A stretch of DNA of 64,000 bases from RCIO01 sp040880025 (GCA_040880025.1 JBBDJD010000011.1:1-64000), one strand, 5' to 3'. Shown: positions 24,545 through 34,487, counted from the stretch's first letter. The notes: generated by a model from the letters alone, not told the origin. Program-made: numbers and translations.

Positions 24545-25420
24545 TTGGACGTCTTGCAGCTTGTAATCAGCGGGCTTGCGAATGGCTGCATCTACGGCCT
24601 GATCGCGCTTGGCTTCGTGCTCATCTACAAGGCCACCGAGCAGGTGAATTTCGCCCAGGGCGATTTCATGATGCTGGGCGCCTTTGTCTGTCTCGGACTG
24701 ACGAACGCGGAATTCATGGGATGGCCGTTCTGGATATCGGTGCCGCTCGCCATCCTAGTCATGGGGGTGTTCGGCTATTTCCTCGAAGTCTTCGTGCTCA
24801 GGCAGATGTTCGGCCAGCCGCAGATATCGGTGGTCATTCTCACAATCGCGCTGGGATTTGTGCTGCGCTTCGTCGCCGGCGTGATCTGGGGGCATGAGCC
24901 TGTGTCGCTGGAATCGCCGCTGGCCGGCAAGGAGTTGCGCTATGACGGTCTGGTGCTGGGCTGGGACGAGGTCACCGTCATTCTTGTGACGGTTGTGCTG
25001 ACCCTGCTGCTCTATTTCTACTTCAACCGCACCCGGATGGGCGTGGCGATGCAGGCCTCGTCGCAGAACCAGCTTGCAGCCTATTATATGGGCATTCCGG
25101 TCAAGCGGCTGAACTCCCTCATCTGGGCGCTGGCCGGGATGGTGGCGGCTGTCGCGGGCATCCTGTTCGCCTCCAAGGGGTCGATCGAACCGTCCATCGG
25201 GCTCTTGGGCATCAAGGCGTTCGCGGCGGCAGTTATCGGCGGGTTCGGCAGTCTGCCGGGCGCGCTTCTTGGCGGCCTGATCGTCGGGCTGATCGAGCCG
25301 TTCTCCGCGCGCTATATCGCAGCCGGTTACTCGCAGATCATGCCCTATCTGCTCCTGTTCCTGATCCTCGTATTCAGACCGCACGGCATTCTCGCCCAGG
25401 TCCACTCCAAGAAGGTCTGA
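24545..25420 (+). CDS. livH: Branched-chain amino acid-type ABC transporter permease LivH
   Basis: The 291-residue inner-membrane permease starts with TTG, supported by AGGGAGGA at 24532-24539. The opening LQLVISGLANGCIYGLIALGFVLIYKATEQVNFAQGDFMMLGAF is the signature of LivH, and the coupling loop GIPVKRLNSLIWALAGMVAAVAG is typical. It has about eight membrane helices. The gap before it (24451-24544) shows no clear promoter. It is first in livH-livM-livG-livF-ligase-livK. Confidence 0.93.
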   Translation: MDVLQLVISGLANGCIYGLIALGFVLIYKATEQVNFAQGDFMMLGAFVCLGLTNAEFMGWPFWISVPLAILVMGVFGYFLEVFVLRQMFGQPQISVVILTIALGFVLRFVAGVIWGHEPVSLESPLAGKELRYDGLVLGWDEVTVILVTVVLTLLLYFYFNRTRMGVAMQASSQNQLAAYYMGIPVKRLNSLIWALAGMVAAVAGILFASKGSIEPSIGLLGIKAFAAAVIGGFGSLPGALLGGLIVGLIEPFSARYIAAGYSQIMPYLLLFLILVFRPHGILAQVHSKKV

Positions 25421-25427
25421 GCGGCAC

Positions 25428-26528
25428 ATGCGTACGATATTCAAGACATCCTACGACGCGGACCTGAACCTGTTCCGGCACGGACCGCAGGCGGGCTGGT
25501 ACGCGGCGCTGCTGGTTCTGGCGATCGTTCTGCCGTTCTGGTTCGAGGATTTCTGGATCGGCGAAGCCACCAACATGCTGATCTGGGCGATCGCGGGCAT
25601 GGGGCTGATGATCCTGGTCGGCCAGACCGGACAGGCGAGCCTCGGGCATGCCGCGTTCCTTGCCGTTGGCTGTTACGCCAACGTGCTCTTGCAGCAAAAG
25701 CTCGGGCTTCCCTTCATCCTGTCGTTTCCGCTGGCCGGCATCATCGCCGGTCTCGCCGGGGTGATGGTGGCTATCCCGACGACGCGGCTGCACGGCATCT
25801 ATCTGGCCATCGGCACGCTGGCGATCTCGATCCTCGCGGACGATCTGATCGTCATCGCGGAGCCGCTGACGAACGGCGTGATGGGTCTCTACGCCCCCGA
25901 CATCGCCATCTTCGGACTTGAGATCAATCGCTACGCCACGCCCGGCCCGTTCTACTGGCTGGTGCTGGTCGTGGCGATCCTGGTCATTCTGATCTACCGC
26001 AACATATTGCGCACCTCGCTCGGCCGCTCTTTCGCGGCGGTGCGCGACTCGGAAGTCTCGGCGCGGGCGATGGGCGTCAATGTCGCGAAGACGAAGGCCA
26101 TCTCGTTCGGCATTTCGGCGGGCATCACCGGCCTCGGCGGTGCGCTGATGGGGCATTTCGCCGGCATATTCAACAACGAGACCTTCAACATCATCATCTC
26201 GATCCAGCTTCTCCTGATGATCGTGATCGGCGGCCTCGGCTCCATCCACGGCGCATTCTTCGGGGCGATCATCGTGGCCATCCTGCCGCAGGCGATCGCC
26301 ATATCGCGCGATTACGTCACGGGCTTCCTGGGTGTGAGTTCGATCGCCGTGCCGGGCCTTGAATCGGCAATCTTCGGTTCGATCCTGATCGGCTTCATCC
26401 TGTTCGAGCCGATGGGCATTTACGGCCGCTGGATCAAGATCCGCACCTATTTCCAGCTGTTCCCGTTCTACCGGCGCGACATGTTCCGCCGTCAAAAGAG
26501 CTATCTGAAGACGGAGAGAATGCGATGA
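25428..26528 (+). CDS. livM: Branched-chain amino acid-type ABC transporter permease LivM
   Basis: The 366-residue permease partners with LivH. The motif GQTGQASLGHAAFLAVGCYANVLL near residue 65 and the coupling loop VRDSEVSARAMGVNVAKTKAISFGISAGITGLGGALMGHF near residue 205 are diagnostic. The N-terminus is longer than in E. coli LivM, and the C-terminus ends in a charged tail. It overlaps livG by 4 bases (ATGA). Confidence 0.93.
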   Translation: MRTIFKTSYDADLNLFRHGPQAGWYAALLVLAIVLPFWFEDFWIGEATNMLIWAIAGMGLMILVGQTGQASLGHAAFLAVGCYANVLLQQKLGLPFILSFPLAGIIAGLAGVMVAIPTTRLHGIYLAIGTLAISILADDLIVIAEPLTNGVMGLYAPDIAIFGLEINRYATPGPFYWLVLVVAILVILIYRNILRTSLGRSFAAVRDSEVSARAMGVNVAKTKAISFGISAGITGLGGALMGHFAGIFNNETFNIIISIQLLLMIVIGGLGSIHGAFFGAIIVAILPQAIAISRDYVTGFLGVSSIAVPGLESAIFGSILIGFILFEPMGIYGRWIKIRTYFQLFPFYRRDMFRRQKSYLKTERMR

Positions 26529-27310
26529 GCCTTCTCGAAATTGACAACGTGACGCTTCGCTTCGGCGGCGTGGTGGCGGTCAACCAGGTCTCGTTCTCGG
26601 TCGAGGAGGGCGAAGTGTTCGCCATCGTCGGACCCAACGGCGCCGGCAAGTCGACGCTGTTCAACCTGATCTCGCGCTTCTACGATCCGGCCGAAGGCGA
26701 CATCCGCTTCGACGGCAAGAGCATCCTGTCGCTGGGCTCTCACGAGATTGCCAGGCTGGGCATCGCCCGCACCTTCCAGAACATCGAACTGTTCGAGCAT
26801 GCCTCGGTCCTGCAGAACCTGCTCGTGGGCCGGCACCGCCACCGCGAAAGCAGCGTTCTCAGCCAGACATTGTTCATGCCGTGGGTGAGGAGCGAGGAGC
26901 GCAAACATCGCGAGGCGGTGGAACGCGTCATCGAATTCCTCGACCTGCAGGCCTATCGCGAAAAGTATATCGCCGGCCTGCCATATGGCGTGCGCAAGGT
27001 GGTCGAGATGGGCCGCGCGTTGGCGCTGGAGCCCAGGCTGCTTCTGCTCGACGAGCCGGCGTCGGGCCTGTCGGTGGAGGAATCGCAGGACGTCGCGTAC
27101 TGGGTCGAGGACATCAAGAACCAGATGGGCGTCACCGTCTTGATGGTCGAGCACGACATGCATCTGGTCGCTTCGGTGTCCGATCGCGTGCTGGCGCTGG
27201 CCGATGGAAAGATGCTCGCGCTCGGAACGCCATCGGAGGTGCAGAACCATCCCGCGGTGGTGGAAGCCTATATCGGCACAACCGACGTCAAGGAGAAGGT
27301 GCCCGCGTGA
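26525..27310 (+). CDS. livG: Liv-type ABC transporter ATP-binding protein LivG
   Basis: The 261-residue ATPase has Walker A GPNGAGKST and a Q-loop region ARTFQNIELFEHASVLQNLL. The signature is AGLPYGVRKVVEMGRAL, a degenerate form usual for LivG, and Walker B is LLLLDEPASGL with a switch His in MVEHDMHLVAS. The insertion between the Q-loop and the signature is the usual LivG length. The gene overlaps livM and livF. Confidence 0.94.
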   Translation: MSLLEIDNVTLRFGGVVAVNQVSFSVEEGEVFAIVGPNGAGKSTLFNLISRFYDPAEGDIRFDGKSILSLGSHEIARLGIARTFQNIELFEHASVLQNLLVGRHRHRESSVLSQTLFMPWVRSEERKHREAVERVIEFLDLQAYREKYIAGLPYGVRKVVEMGRALALEPRLLLLDEPASGLSVEESQDVAYWVEDIKNQMGVTVLMVEHDMHLVASVSDRVLALADGKMLALGTPSEVQNHPAVVEAYIGTTDVKEKVPA

Positions 27311-28119
27311 TGGTGCAAGTCGCCGAACGAACCGAACAGGCAGCCTCGGCGAAGGCGGTGCTGACGGTCAGCAACCTTGAGAGCTATTACGGCCCGATCG
27401 TCGCCATTCGCGGCGCCAGCCTCGAGGTGCGCGATGGGCAGATCGTCACCGTTCTGGGCGCCAACGGCGCTGGAAAGACGACGCTGCTGAAGACCATTTC
27501 CGGCGTCATGAACCCGGAAAAGGGCGAGATCATCTACAATGGCCGCAACATCGCAGGTGCTGATCCCGACGAGGTGGTGCGCGCCGGCATCGTGCATGTG
27601 CCGGAAGGCCGCGAGGTGTTTCCGCTGCTGACGGTGCAGGAAAATCTGGGCATGGGCGCCTATACGCGCTCCGATGCCGCCGGGGTCCGCCAGGACGAGG
27701 AGATGGTGTTTTCCTATTTCCCGATCCTCAAGGAGCGGGCGCGCCAGGCCGCCGGTACCCTGTCGGGCGGGCAGCAGCAGATGCTGGCTATCGCGCGCGG
27801 GCTGATGGCGCGTCCCAAGCTGATGCTGCTCGACGAGCCGAGCCTCGGCCTGTCGCCGATCCTGGTGAAGGAGATTTTCGCCATTATTCGCAGGCTAAAT
27901 GAGGAGCAGGGCGTGACCATGATGCTGGTCGAGCAGAACGCCATGGTGGCGTTGAATGTCGCCGACTACGGCTATGTGATGGAACTTGGCAGGATAGTCA
28001 TGGCGGACGAGGCGCAGCGCCTCCTGGAATCGAAGGACGTTCAGGAGTTCTATCTCGGCATCAAGGAAGAATCGCAGCGCAGCCAGAAGCGCTGGAAACA
28101 GAAGAAGACATGGAGATGA
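27310..28119 (+). CDS. livF: Liv-type ABC transporter ATP-binding protein LivF
   Basis: The 269-residue ATPase has Walker A GANGAGKTT, signature TLSGGQQQMLAIARGLM, Walker B LMLLDEPSLGLSP and the H-loop replaced by MLVEQNA, as in LivF proteins. ATG 27310 is used; the GTG at 27307 is an alternative and would overlap the livG stop by 4 bases. The C-terminal tail is extended and Lys/Arg-rich (EESQRSQKRWKQKKTWR), which is not seen in the E. coli protein. The ligase gene follows by 44 bases. Confidence 0.93.
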   Translation: MVQVAERTEQAASAKAVLTVSNLESYYGPIVAIRGASLEVRDGQIVTVLGANGAGKTTLLKTISGVMNPEKGEIIYNGRNIAGADPDEVVRAGIVHVPEGREVFPLLTVQENLGMGAYTRSDAAGVRQDEEMVFSYFPILKERARQAAGTLSGGQQQMLAIARGLMARPKLMLLDEPSLGLSPILVKEIFAIIRRLNEEQGVTMMLVEQNAMVALNVADYGYVMELGRIVMADEAQRLLESKDVQEFYLGIKEESQRSQKRWKQKKTWR

Positions 28120-28163
28120 GGAGCGTGGCGCCATGAGGGGCCGGCACCTGTGAGGAGCACGCA

Positions 28164-30056
28164 ATGACGATCGCGGAAAAACTGCCTCCGCAGCAGACGT
28201 TGAACGGGCACAGCTTCAACGCCGGAATCGGCGGCAAGGGACCGTTCTATTTCGATGGCTGCGACACCCTGCCGAAACTTTTCCGGCAGAATTGCGAGAA
28301 ATATGGCGAGAAGATCGCGCATCGCGAGAAGGATCTCGGCATCTGGCTCGCCTATTCGTGGACCGATTTCTACGACCATGCGCGACTGATCGGGCTGGGC
28401 CTGCTGTCGCTGGGCCTGAAACGCGGCGAGGTCATCTCCATCCTGTCGGAAGACAACAAGGAATGGATCTACACCGACCTTGGCGTGCAGTCGGTGGGCG
28501 GTATCGTGTCGGGCGTCTATGCGACCGACGCGGCCTCGCAGCTCAAATATCTGGTCAACGATTCCGACAGCCGGTTCCTGTTCGTTGAAAATGACGAGCA
28601 GCTCGACAAGTTCCTCTCCGTCCGCGACGAGATGCCGGGCCTGTTGAAGGTCATCGTCTATGACCGCGACGGGCTGCATGCGTTCAAGGACGATCTGGTC
28701 ATCTTCATCGATGATCTCTACCGGATCGGCCGCGACTATCTGAAGGCGAACCCTAAACGGTTCGAGGAAGATATCGCCACATCACAACCCGACGACACGG
28801 CGATCCTCGTCTACACGTCGGGCACGACCGGTCCGCCCAAGGGCGCGATGATCAGCCATTCCAACATCATCTCATCGATCATCGGCGCGTCGCTGACGCT
28901 GCCGGTCGGCGAAACCGACGAGCAGGTCTGCTTCCTGCCGTTGTGCCACATCCTCGAACGGCTGATTTCCGTATTCGTGCCGGTCGGACATGGTTCCGTC
29001 GTCAATTTCGCCGAAAGCCCCGAAACGGTGTTCGACAATGTGCGCGAGGTGAGCCCGCACGTCTTCACCGCCGTGCCGCGCGTCTGGGAAAAGGTCTATT
29101 CCCGCGTGACCATAATGGCCGAGGAAGCGACGGCCATCGGCAAGTGGGCCTACCGCCAGGCCATCGCCACCGGTATGAAGCGCGGCGAGGCGCTGGAGAA
29201 CGGCGAGGCGGTGCCTTTGGTGACCCGGCTCATGTACGCCTTCTGGGACTTTATGGTGCTGAGCAAGATGCGCCGGCTGCTCGGCTTCGACCGGCTGCGG
29301 CGCGGCACAACGGGTGCGGCGCCAATCTCGCCGGCGCTGCTTTCCTGGTATCGGGCCGTCGGCATCACGGTGCTCGAGGGTTACGGCATGACGGAAAGTT
29401 CCGGCGTGATCTCGGTGAACGTGACCGAAGACAACAAGACCGGCAGCATCGGCAAGGTGGTGCCGGGCGGCGAGGTCCGCTTCGGATCGGACGGCGAGAT
29501 TCAGTATCGCGGTCCGAACGTCTTCAAGGGTTACTGGAACAAACCCGACAAGACGGACGAGACAATCACCGAGGGCGGCTGGCTGCACACCGGCGATGTC
29601 GGGCGCATCGACAATCAGGGCTTCCTCTACATCACCGGGCGCGCCAAGGACATCATCATCACCGCCGGCGGCAAGAACATCACGCCGGCTGAAATCGAGA
29701 ACCGGCTCAAATTCTCGCCCTACATCTCCGACGCCGTGATCATCGGCGATCAGCGCAAATATCTGTCCAGCCTGATCATGATCGACCAGGAGAACGTGGA
29801 GAAGTTCGCGCAGGACAGGCGCGTGCCGTTCAACAATTTCAAGTCGCTATGCGCGGCCAAGGAGGTGCGCGACCTGATCGGAGGGGTCGTGGAAGAAACC
29901 AACCGGGAATTTGCCCGGGTGGAGCAAATCAAGGATTTCCGCTTGATCGATGTGCTGTTGACGCCCGAAGATGAGGAACTCACGGCCACGATGAAGCTGA
30001 AACGCAGCTTCGTAGAGAAGAAACATAAGAAGCTGATCGACGAGATGTATGGCTAA
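28164..30056 (+). CDS. AMP-binding long-chain acyl-CoA synthetase-like ligase
   Basis: The 630-residue adenylate-forming enzyme activates an organic acid to its CoA ester. Its ATP-binding P-loop is YTSGTTGPPKGAM near residue 217. The motif GYGMTESSGVISVN follows near residue 408, and GGWLHTGDVGRIDNQGFLYITGR near residue 472 contains the hinge. It is the FadD15/bubblegum-like type, with a long C-terminus. Being between the ATPase and the binding protein of a Liv transporter, it probably activates the imported acid. SD GAGGAG lies upstream. Confidence 0.93.
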   Translation: MTIAEKLPPQQTLNGHSFNAGIGGKGPFYFDGCDTLPKLFRQNCEKYGEKIAHREKDLGIWLAYSWTDFYDHARLIGLGLLSLGLKRGEVISILSEDNKEWIYTDLGVQSVGGIVSGVYATDAASQLKYLVNDSDSRFLFVENDEQLDKFLSVRDEMPGLLKVIVYDRDGLHAFKDDLVIFIDDLYRIGRDYLKANPKRFEEDIATSQPDDTAILVYTSGTTGPPKGAMISHSNIISSIIGASLTLPVGETDEQVCFLPLCHILERLISVFVPVGHGSVVNFAESPETVFDNVREVSPHVFTAVPRVWEKVYSRVTIMAEEATAIGKWAYRQAIATGMKRGEALENGEAVPLVTRLMYAFWDFMVLSKMRRLLGFDRLRRGTTGAAPISPALLSWYRAVGITVLEGYGMTESSGVISVNVTEDNKTGSIGKVVPGGEVRFGSDGEIQYRGPNVFKGYWNKPDKTDETITEGGWLHTGDVGRIDNQGFLYITGRAKDIIITAGGKNITPAEIENRLKFSPYISDAVIIGDQRKYLSSLIMIDQENVEKFAQDRRVPFNNFKSLCAAKEVRDLIGGVVEETNREFARVEQIKDFRLIDVLLTPEDEELTATMKLKRSFVEKKHKKLIDEMYG

Positions 30057-30095
30057 GCGCCCTGCACTCTCAACGTCAAACCAGGAGGAACTGAA

Positions 30096-31271
30096 ATGAA
30101 ACATATTCTCGGCAAGTCGCTCCTTGCGCTCGGCCTCGCGGCTGGGATGGCCGGCGCGGCTCACGCAACGCAGGGCGTCAGCGACAGCGAGATCGTCATC
30201 GGCTCGAACGGCGACCTTTCCGGCATCTTCGCGGCGTTCAACGTCGGCGCGATCAAGGCCGCCCAGATGGTGTTCGACGAAGTCAACGAGGCGGGCGGCA
30301 TCCATGGCCGCAAGATCCGCTTCGTCGTGGAGGATCACGGCTATCAGGTGCCGAAGGCGGTCCAGAACTTCAACAAGCTGATCAACTCGGACAAGGTGTT
30401 CGCGATGATCCTCAATCTCGGGACGCCGCACAACATCGCCGGTTTCCCGCTGATGGAGTCGAAGGAAGTAGCCAATGTCGGGCCGCTGACAGCGGCGCGC
30501 CAGATGCTCGAAGGCGACATCACCTACAAATATGCCGGCTTCTCGTCCTACTACGACCAGATGCAGGCCGGCATCGAGTACCTGGCCAAGGAAACCGGCG
30601 CCAAGGAAGTGTGCGCGATGTACATTCCCTCGGACTTCGGTCTCGAAATCCAGCAGGGCTCGAAGGCCAAGGCCGAGGAATTGGGCCTCACATGGGCTGA
30701 CGAGACGACCCACAAGCCGGATGAGCAGGACTTCGTCGGCTCGATCCAGAAGTTGCAGGCATCAGGCTGCGACATCGTCGCCACGGCTATCGGCGTGCGC
30801 CAGACCATCGTCGCCTTCGGCACCGCCAAGAAGCTCGGCTGGACCGACGTGACCTTCATCGGTTCGTCCGCCGGCTTCAACACCGCCGTCGCCAAGGTGC
30901 CCGGCGGCGTGACCGAAGGCTACTACGCGGCGGCCGGCTGGGTCGACTTCGAGGACCGCATGGACGTGCCGGAAGTCAAGGAGTGGGCCGACAAGTTCCA
31001 GGCCTATGCGGGTACGCCCGCCGACACCGCGGCTCAGCTTGGCTACAGCGCTGCCCAGACACTGGTGAAAGGGCTCGAAGCTGCCGGATCCGATCTGACC
31101 TCGGAGAGCTTCCGCACGGCCATGGAAGGACTGGAGTATGACGACGTCATCAACGACGTGCCGATCAATGTCGGCTCCGACCACCAGGGCGGAGCGCTGA
31201 TCGTCATTTCCAAGATCGACGGCGGCAAATGGGTCGAGGTCTCGCGCATCGACCCGATGCAGGGCCAGTAA
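30096..31271 (+). CDS. livK: Liv-type ABC transporter substrate-binding protein
   Basis: The 391-residue periplasmic binding protein begins with a signal peptide, MKHILGKSLLALGLAAGMAG, cut near AHA. The mature part opens with the type-1 fold start QGVSDSEIVIGSNGDLSG, then AAFNVGAIKAAQMVFDEVNEAGGIHGRKIRFVVEDHGYQ. It determines the substrate of the LivHMGF system encoded just upstream; the specificity cannot be read from sequence alone. The gene is last in the operon and is followed by a strong terminator. Confidence 0.93.
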   Translation: MKHILGKSLLALGLAAGMAGAAHATQGVSDSEIVIGSNGDLSGIFAAFNVGAIKAAQMVFDEVNEAGGIHGRKIRFVVEDHGYQVPKAVQNFNKLINSDKVFAMILNLGTPHNIAGFPLMESKEVANVGPLTAARQMLEGDITYKYAGFSSYYDQMQAGIEYLAKETGAKEVCAMYIPSDFGLEIQQGSKAKAEELGLTWADETTHKPDEQDFVGSIQKLQASGCDIVATAIGVRQTIVAFGTAKKLGWTDVTFIGSSAGFNTAVAKVPGGVTEGYYAAAGWVDFEDRMDVPEVKEWADKFQAYAGTPADTAAQLGYSAAQTLVKGLEAAGSDLTSESFRTAMEGLEYDDVINDVPINVGSDHQGGALIVISKIDGGKWVEVSRIDPMQGQ

Positions 31272-31293
31272 GCCATTCGCCACGAAAGCTGGA

Positions 31294-31326
31294 GGCCGAG
31301 CGGGAAACCGCGCGGCCTTCATTTTT
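31294..31326 (+). terminator. Rho-independent terminator after livK
   Basis: GGCCG at 31294-31298 pairs with CGGCC at 31313-31317, and GCGG with CCGC inside, around a GAAA loop. A TTCATTTTT tract follows. It ends the long plus-strand operon 23 bases after the livK stop and lies before the end of the convergent RND gene. Confidence 0.82.
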
Positions 31327-31336
31327 GGGAAACGGA

Positions 31337-34300
31337 CTATTCGGCGGGCGCTGGCGCCTGTTTCGACGCGGCATCGTCCAGCTCGCGATAGAGCCGCGCT
31401 TCCTCGCGCGATTTCGGCGTGACGAACCGGCCCAGGAGCAGATAGGCGACAGGGGTGAGGAACAGCGTCGAAACGGTCGCCAATCCCAGCCCGCCGACTA
31501 TGACCCAGCCGAGCGCGACGCGCGCTTCGGCGCCCGCGCCCTTGGCCAATATCAGCGGCAGACCGCCGACGATCGTGCAGATCATGGTCATGACGACCGG
31601 ACGCAACCTGATGTTGGACGCCTGCTCGATCGCGTCGCGGACATCCAGCCCGCGGTCGCGCAGCTGGTTGGCGAACTCGACGATGAGGATGCCGTTCTTG
31701 GCCATGATGCCGACGAGCATGACCAGGCCGATCTGGCTGTAGACGTTGAGGCTCGTTCCCGTCAGCAGAAGCGCGAAGACCGCGCAGGCCAGGCCGAGCG
31801 GCACGGTGGCCATGATGATGATGGCGCTGATGAAACTCTCGAACTGCGCCGCCAGCACCAAAAGTATGATGACGACGGCAAAGCCGAAGATCGTCAGCAT
31901 GGAGCTCGACGCCTCGCCCAGGGTGGCGGCTTCGGCCAGCGGAATGATGCGCGCGCCCGGCGGCAGATGCGGTTCGGCGATCTGCAACGCGCGTTCATAG
32001 GCGCTGCCCAGCGCGAAGTCCGGCGCCAGGCCCGACGAGATTGCGACCGAACGCATCTGTTGCTCGCGCTTCAGCGAGGGCGGCACGGCCTGTTCGGTCA
32101 GCGTGGCGATGGTGGAAATCGGCACGAAGCGCCCGTCGCCCGTCTTGAGGAAGACGTTCTCCAGATCGGTCGGATCATTGATCGGATTGGTGGTCGAAAC
32201 CAACTTCACTGCGAAGCTGCGGTCGTTGACGAAGACGGTGCCGATCTGACGGCCGTCGAGCATGGCCTGCATGGCTTCGGCAAAGCCGGCGATGTCGATG
32301 CCAATTTCCGAAGCGCGCTCCCGGTCGATCGAGACGGAAAGCTGCGGCTGCGTTGCTTCGTCCGACAGGCGCGGCTGCTGGAAGCCAATTTCCTGCTCCA
32401 TATCCGCGACGATCTTCTGGGCCGCCGCGCCGAGATCGGCGTAGTTGTTGCCCACCACCGCGAACTGCAGCCCGCTGCCGGCGCCCCTGATGCCCAGGCT
32501 GTTGGGCTGGAAGGCGAAAGCGCGTACGCCCGGCACATCGCGCACGCGATTGGTGACGTCGGTCAGAATCTCCTGCTGCGAGCGCGTGCGCTCGTCCCAT
32601 GGGGCAAGCGTCATCACCATGAAGCCGCTGTTCTGGGAGCCGCCGGAACCGGCGATGGAAAATGTGTTCCTGACATCTCCCGCCTCGCGCAGCGGCTGGA
32701 TCAGCGCCTCGATTTCGCGCATGCGCTGCGCGAAATAGTCTAGGCTGACGCCCTGCGGCGCCGAAACCCGCATGAAGGCGAGCGAGCGGTCCTCCTGCGG
32801 GGTGAGTTCGGAGCGGATGGTCGGGAACAGCACGGCGGCCAGTGCCGCGAATATCGCCGCAACGACGACGACGACCAGCGGCGCGTTGAGGCAGGCTGAA
32901 AGCAGCCGGCGGTAGGTGGCGGCCAGAAAGCCGCCGAACGCCGCGACGGCGCCGCTGCTGACGTGGTCGCCATGGCCGGAAGCGAGCATGCGCGAGGCGA
33001 GCATGGGGCACAGCGAGAGCGCAACGATCGAAGACAGAAAAACCGCGATCGCCAGCACGAAGCCGAACTCGCGGAACAGCCCGCCCGTCTGTCCCGGCAG
33101 GAACGACAGCGGCACGAAGACCGCGATCAGCGTCGCGGTCGTGGCGATGACGGCGAAGAAGACCTCCTTGGTTCCAAGCACCGCGGCGGCGCGGGGGCCC
33201 ATGCCTTCATTGCGGCGGCGAACGATGTTTTCCAGCACGACGATGGCGTCGTCGACGACGAGACCGGTGGCGAGAACAAGCGCAAGCAAAGTGAGGATGT
33301 TGATTGAGAAGCCGGCGAGATAGACCGCGGCAATGGTGCCGATCAGCGCGACGGGCAGGGTCAGGCCCGGAATGATGGTGGCGCGAAAGTCCCACAGGAA
33401 CAGGAAAATGATGAGGAGCACGATGGTGACGGAAATGGCGAGCGCGATCTCGACCTCGTGAATGGCGCCGTTGATGAAGGTCGCGTCGTCGCTGGTGACG
33501 CGGATCGTCATGCCTTCCGGCAGCCGTTCCTGGATTTCCGCCGCCGCGGCGCGAACGCCTGAGGAGATTTCCAGCGTGTTGGATTGCGCTTGCCGCACGA
33601 TGCCGAGCCCTATGCCGGTCTGGCCGTTGGCGCGCAACTGGGTCTCGTTGAGGTCGGCGCCGAGCGTCACCGTGGCGATGTCGCCCAGCCGCACGCGCCG
33701 GCTGACGACGAGATTCTCGAACTCGTCCGGCGTCGTGACCGAGGCCGTGGCGCGCACGATCAGGTCCTGGGTGTTGCTGGTCAGCGATCCCGCCGGCGTG
33801 TCGAATGACATCGAGGCGAGAGCCTGCCTGACATCGGCGATGGTGAGGCCGAGGCTCGCCAGCTTGGCCTGGTTGATGTCGATGCGGAAAATCTTGTCGC
33901 GGTCGCCGTAGACCTGGACGTCCGCGACACCGGGCACGGCGGCGAATGCGTCGACCACCTGATCCTCGACCAGAACGGTCATGTCCTGGACGCTCATGCG
34001 GTCGGAAGTGACGGCAAGCCGCACCACGGCCTGCGCGTCGGCATCCGCCTTGATGATGCGCGGCGTCTCTATGTCGTCCGGGAGCTGGTTGACGACGCGG
34101 CCAACCGCGTCGCGCATATCGGAGGCGGCGGTGTCGAGATCGACGCCGTCGCCGAATTCCACCGTGACGCGGCTGCGGCCGAATTCGGAACTGGACGAGA
34201 TGGATTTCACGCCGGAGACACGGGACACCGCGCCTTCGATGATCGAAGTGACCTCGCGGTCGATCGATTCCGCCGAGGCGCCGCCATAGTCGGCGCGTAT

Positions 34301-34471
34301 GGTGATGACCGGGCGGTCAACGTCGGGCAGTTCGCGGACTTCCACGCCGAACAGGGCGGCGAGACCGGCGACGGCAATCAGCGTGTTGAGAACGAACGCC
34401 AGTACCGGGCGGCGCACGAACAGCGCCGTGATGCCCTTTTGAGCGCCCGTCTGCATGTCACTTGCCGCCAT
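31337..34471 (-). CDS. RND efflux pump, inner-membrane transporter (HAE1 family)
   Basis: The protein is 1044 residues from ATG 34471, with GGGAGG upstream; the longer open frame is not needed. It is an RND transporter of the AcrB/MexB class. The N-terminus PVLAFVLNTLIAVAGLAALFGVEVRELPDVDRP and the membrane motif LATGLVVDDAIVVLENI, with its proton-relay Asp pair, are present. The second half contains NVYSQIGLVMLVGIMAKNGILIVEFANQLR. It works with the adaptor gene just upstream on the same strand, but no TolC-like gene lies nearby. Substrates are unknown. No regulator gene is adjacent. Confidence 0.95.
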   Translation of the reverse strand: MAASDMQTGAQKGITALFVRRPVLAFVLNTLIAVAGLAALFGVEVRELPDVDRPVITIRADYGGASAESIDREVTSIIEGAVSRVSGVKSISSSSEFGRSRVTVEFGDGVDLDTAASDMRDAVGRVVNQLPDDIETPRIIKADADAQAVVRLAVTSDRMSVQDMTVLVEDQVVDAFAAVPGVADVQVYGDRDKIFRIDINQAKLASLGLTIADVRQALASMSFDTPAGSLTSNTQDLIVRATASVTTPDEFENLVVSRRVRLGDIATVTLGADLNETQLRANGQTGIGLGIVRQAQSNTLEISSGVRAAAAEIQERLPEGMTIRVTSDDATFINGAIHEVEIALAISVTIVLLIIFLFLWDFRATIIPGLTLPVALIGTIAAVYLAGFSINILTLLALVLATGLVVDDAIVVLENIVRRRNEGMGPRAAAVLGTKEVFFAVIATTATLIAVFVPLSFLPGQTGGLFREFGFVLAIAVFLSSIVALSLCPMLASRMLASGHGDHVSSGAVAAFGGFLAATYRRLLSACLNAPLVVVVVAAIFAALAAVLFPTIRSELTPQEDRSLAFMRVSAPQGVSLDYFAQRMREIEALIQPLREAGDVRNTFSIAGSGGSQNSGFMVMTLAPWDERTRSQQEILTDVTNRVRDVPGVRAFAFQPNSLGIRGAGSGLQFAVVGNNYADLGAAAQKIVADMEQEIGFQQPRLSDEATQPQLSVSIDRERASEIGIDIAGFAEAMQAMLDGRQIGTVFVNDRSFAVKLVSTTNPINDPTDLENVFLKTGDGRFVPISTIATLTEQAVPPSLKREQQMRSVAISSGLAPDFALGSAYERALQIAEPHLPPGARIIPLAEAATLGEASSSMLTIFGFAVVIILLVLAAQFESFISAIIIMATVPLGLACAVFALLLTGTSLNVYSQIGLVMLVGIMAKNGILIVEFANQLRDRGLDVRDAIEQASNIRLRPVVMTMICTIVGGLPLILAKGAGAEARVALGWVIVGGLGLATVSTLFLTPVAYLLLGRFVTPKSREEARLYRELDDAASKQAPAPAE

Positions 34472-34487
34472 GTGATCCTCCCGCCGC

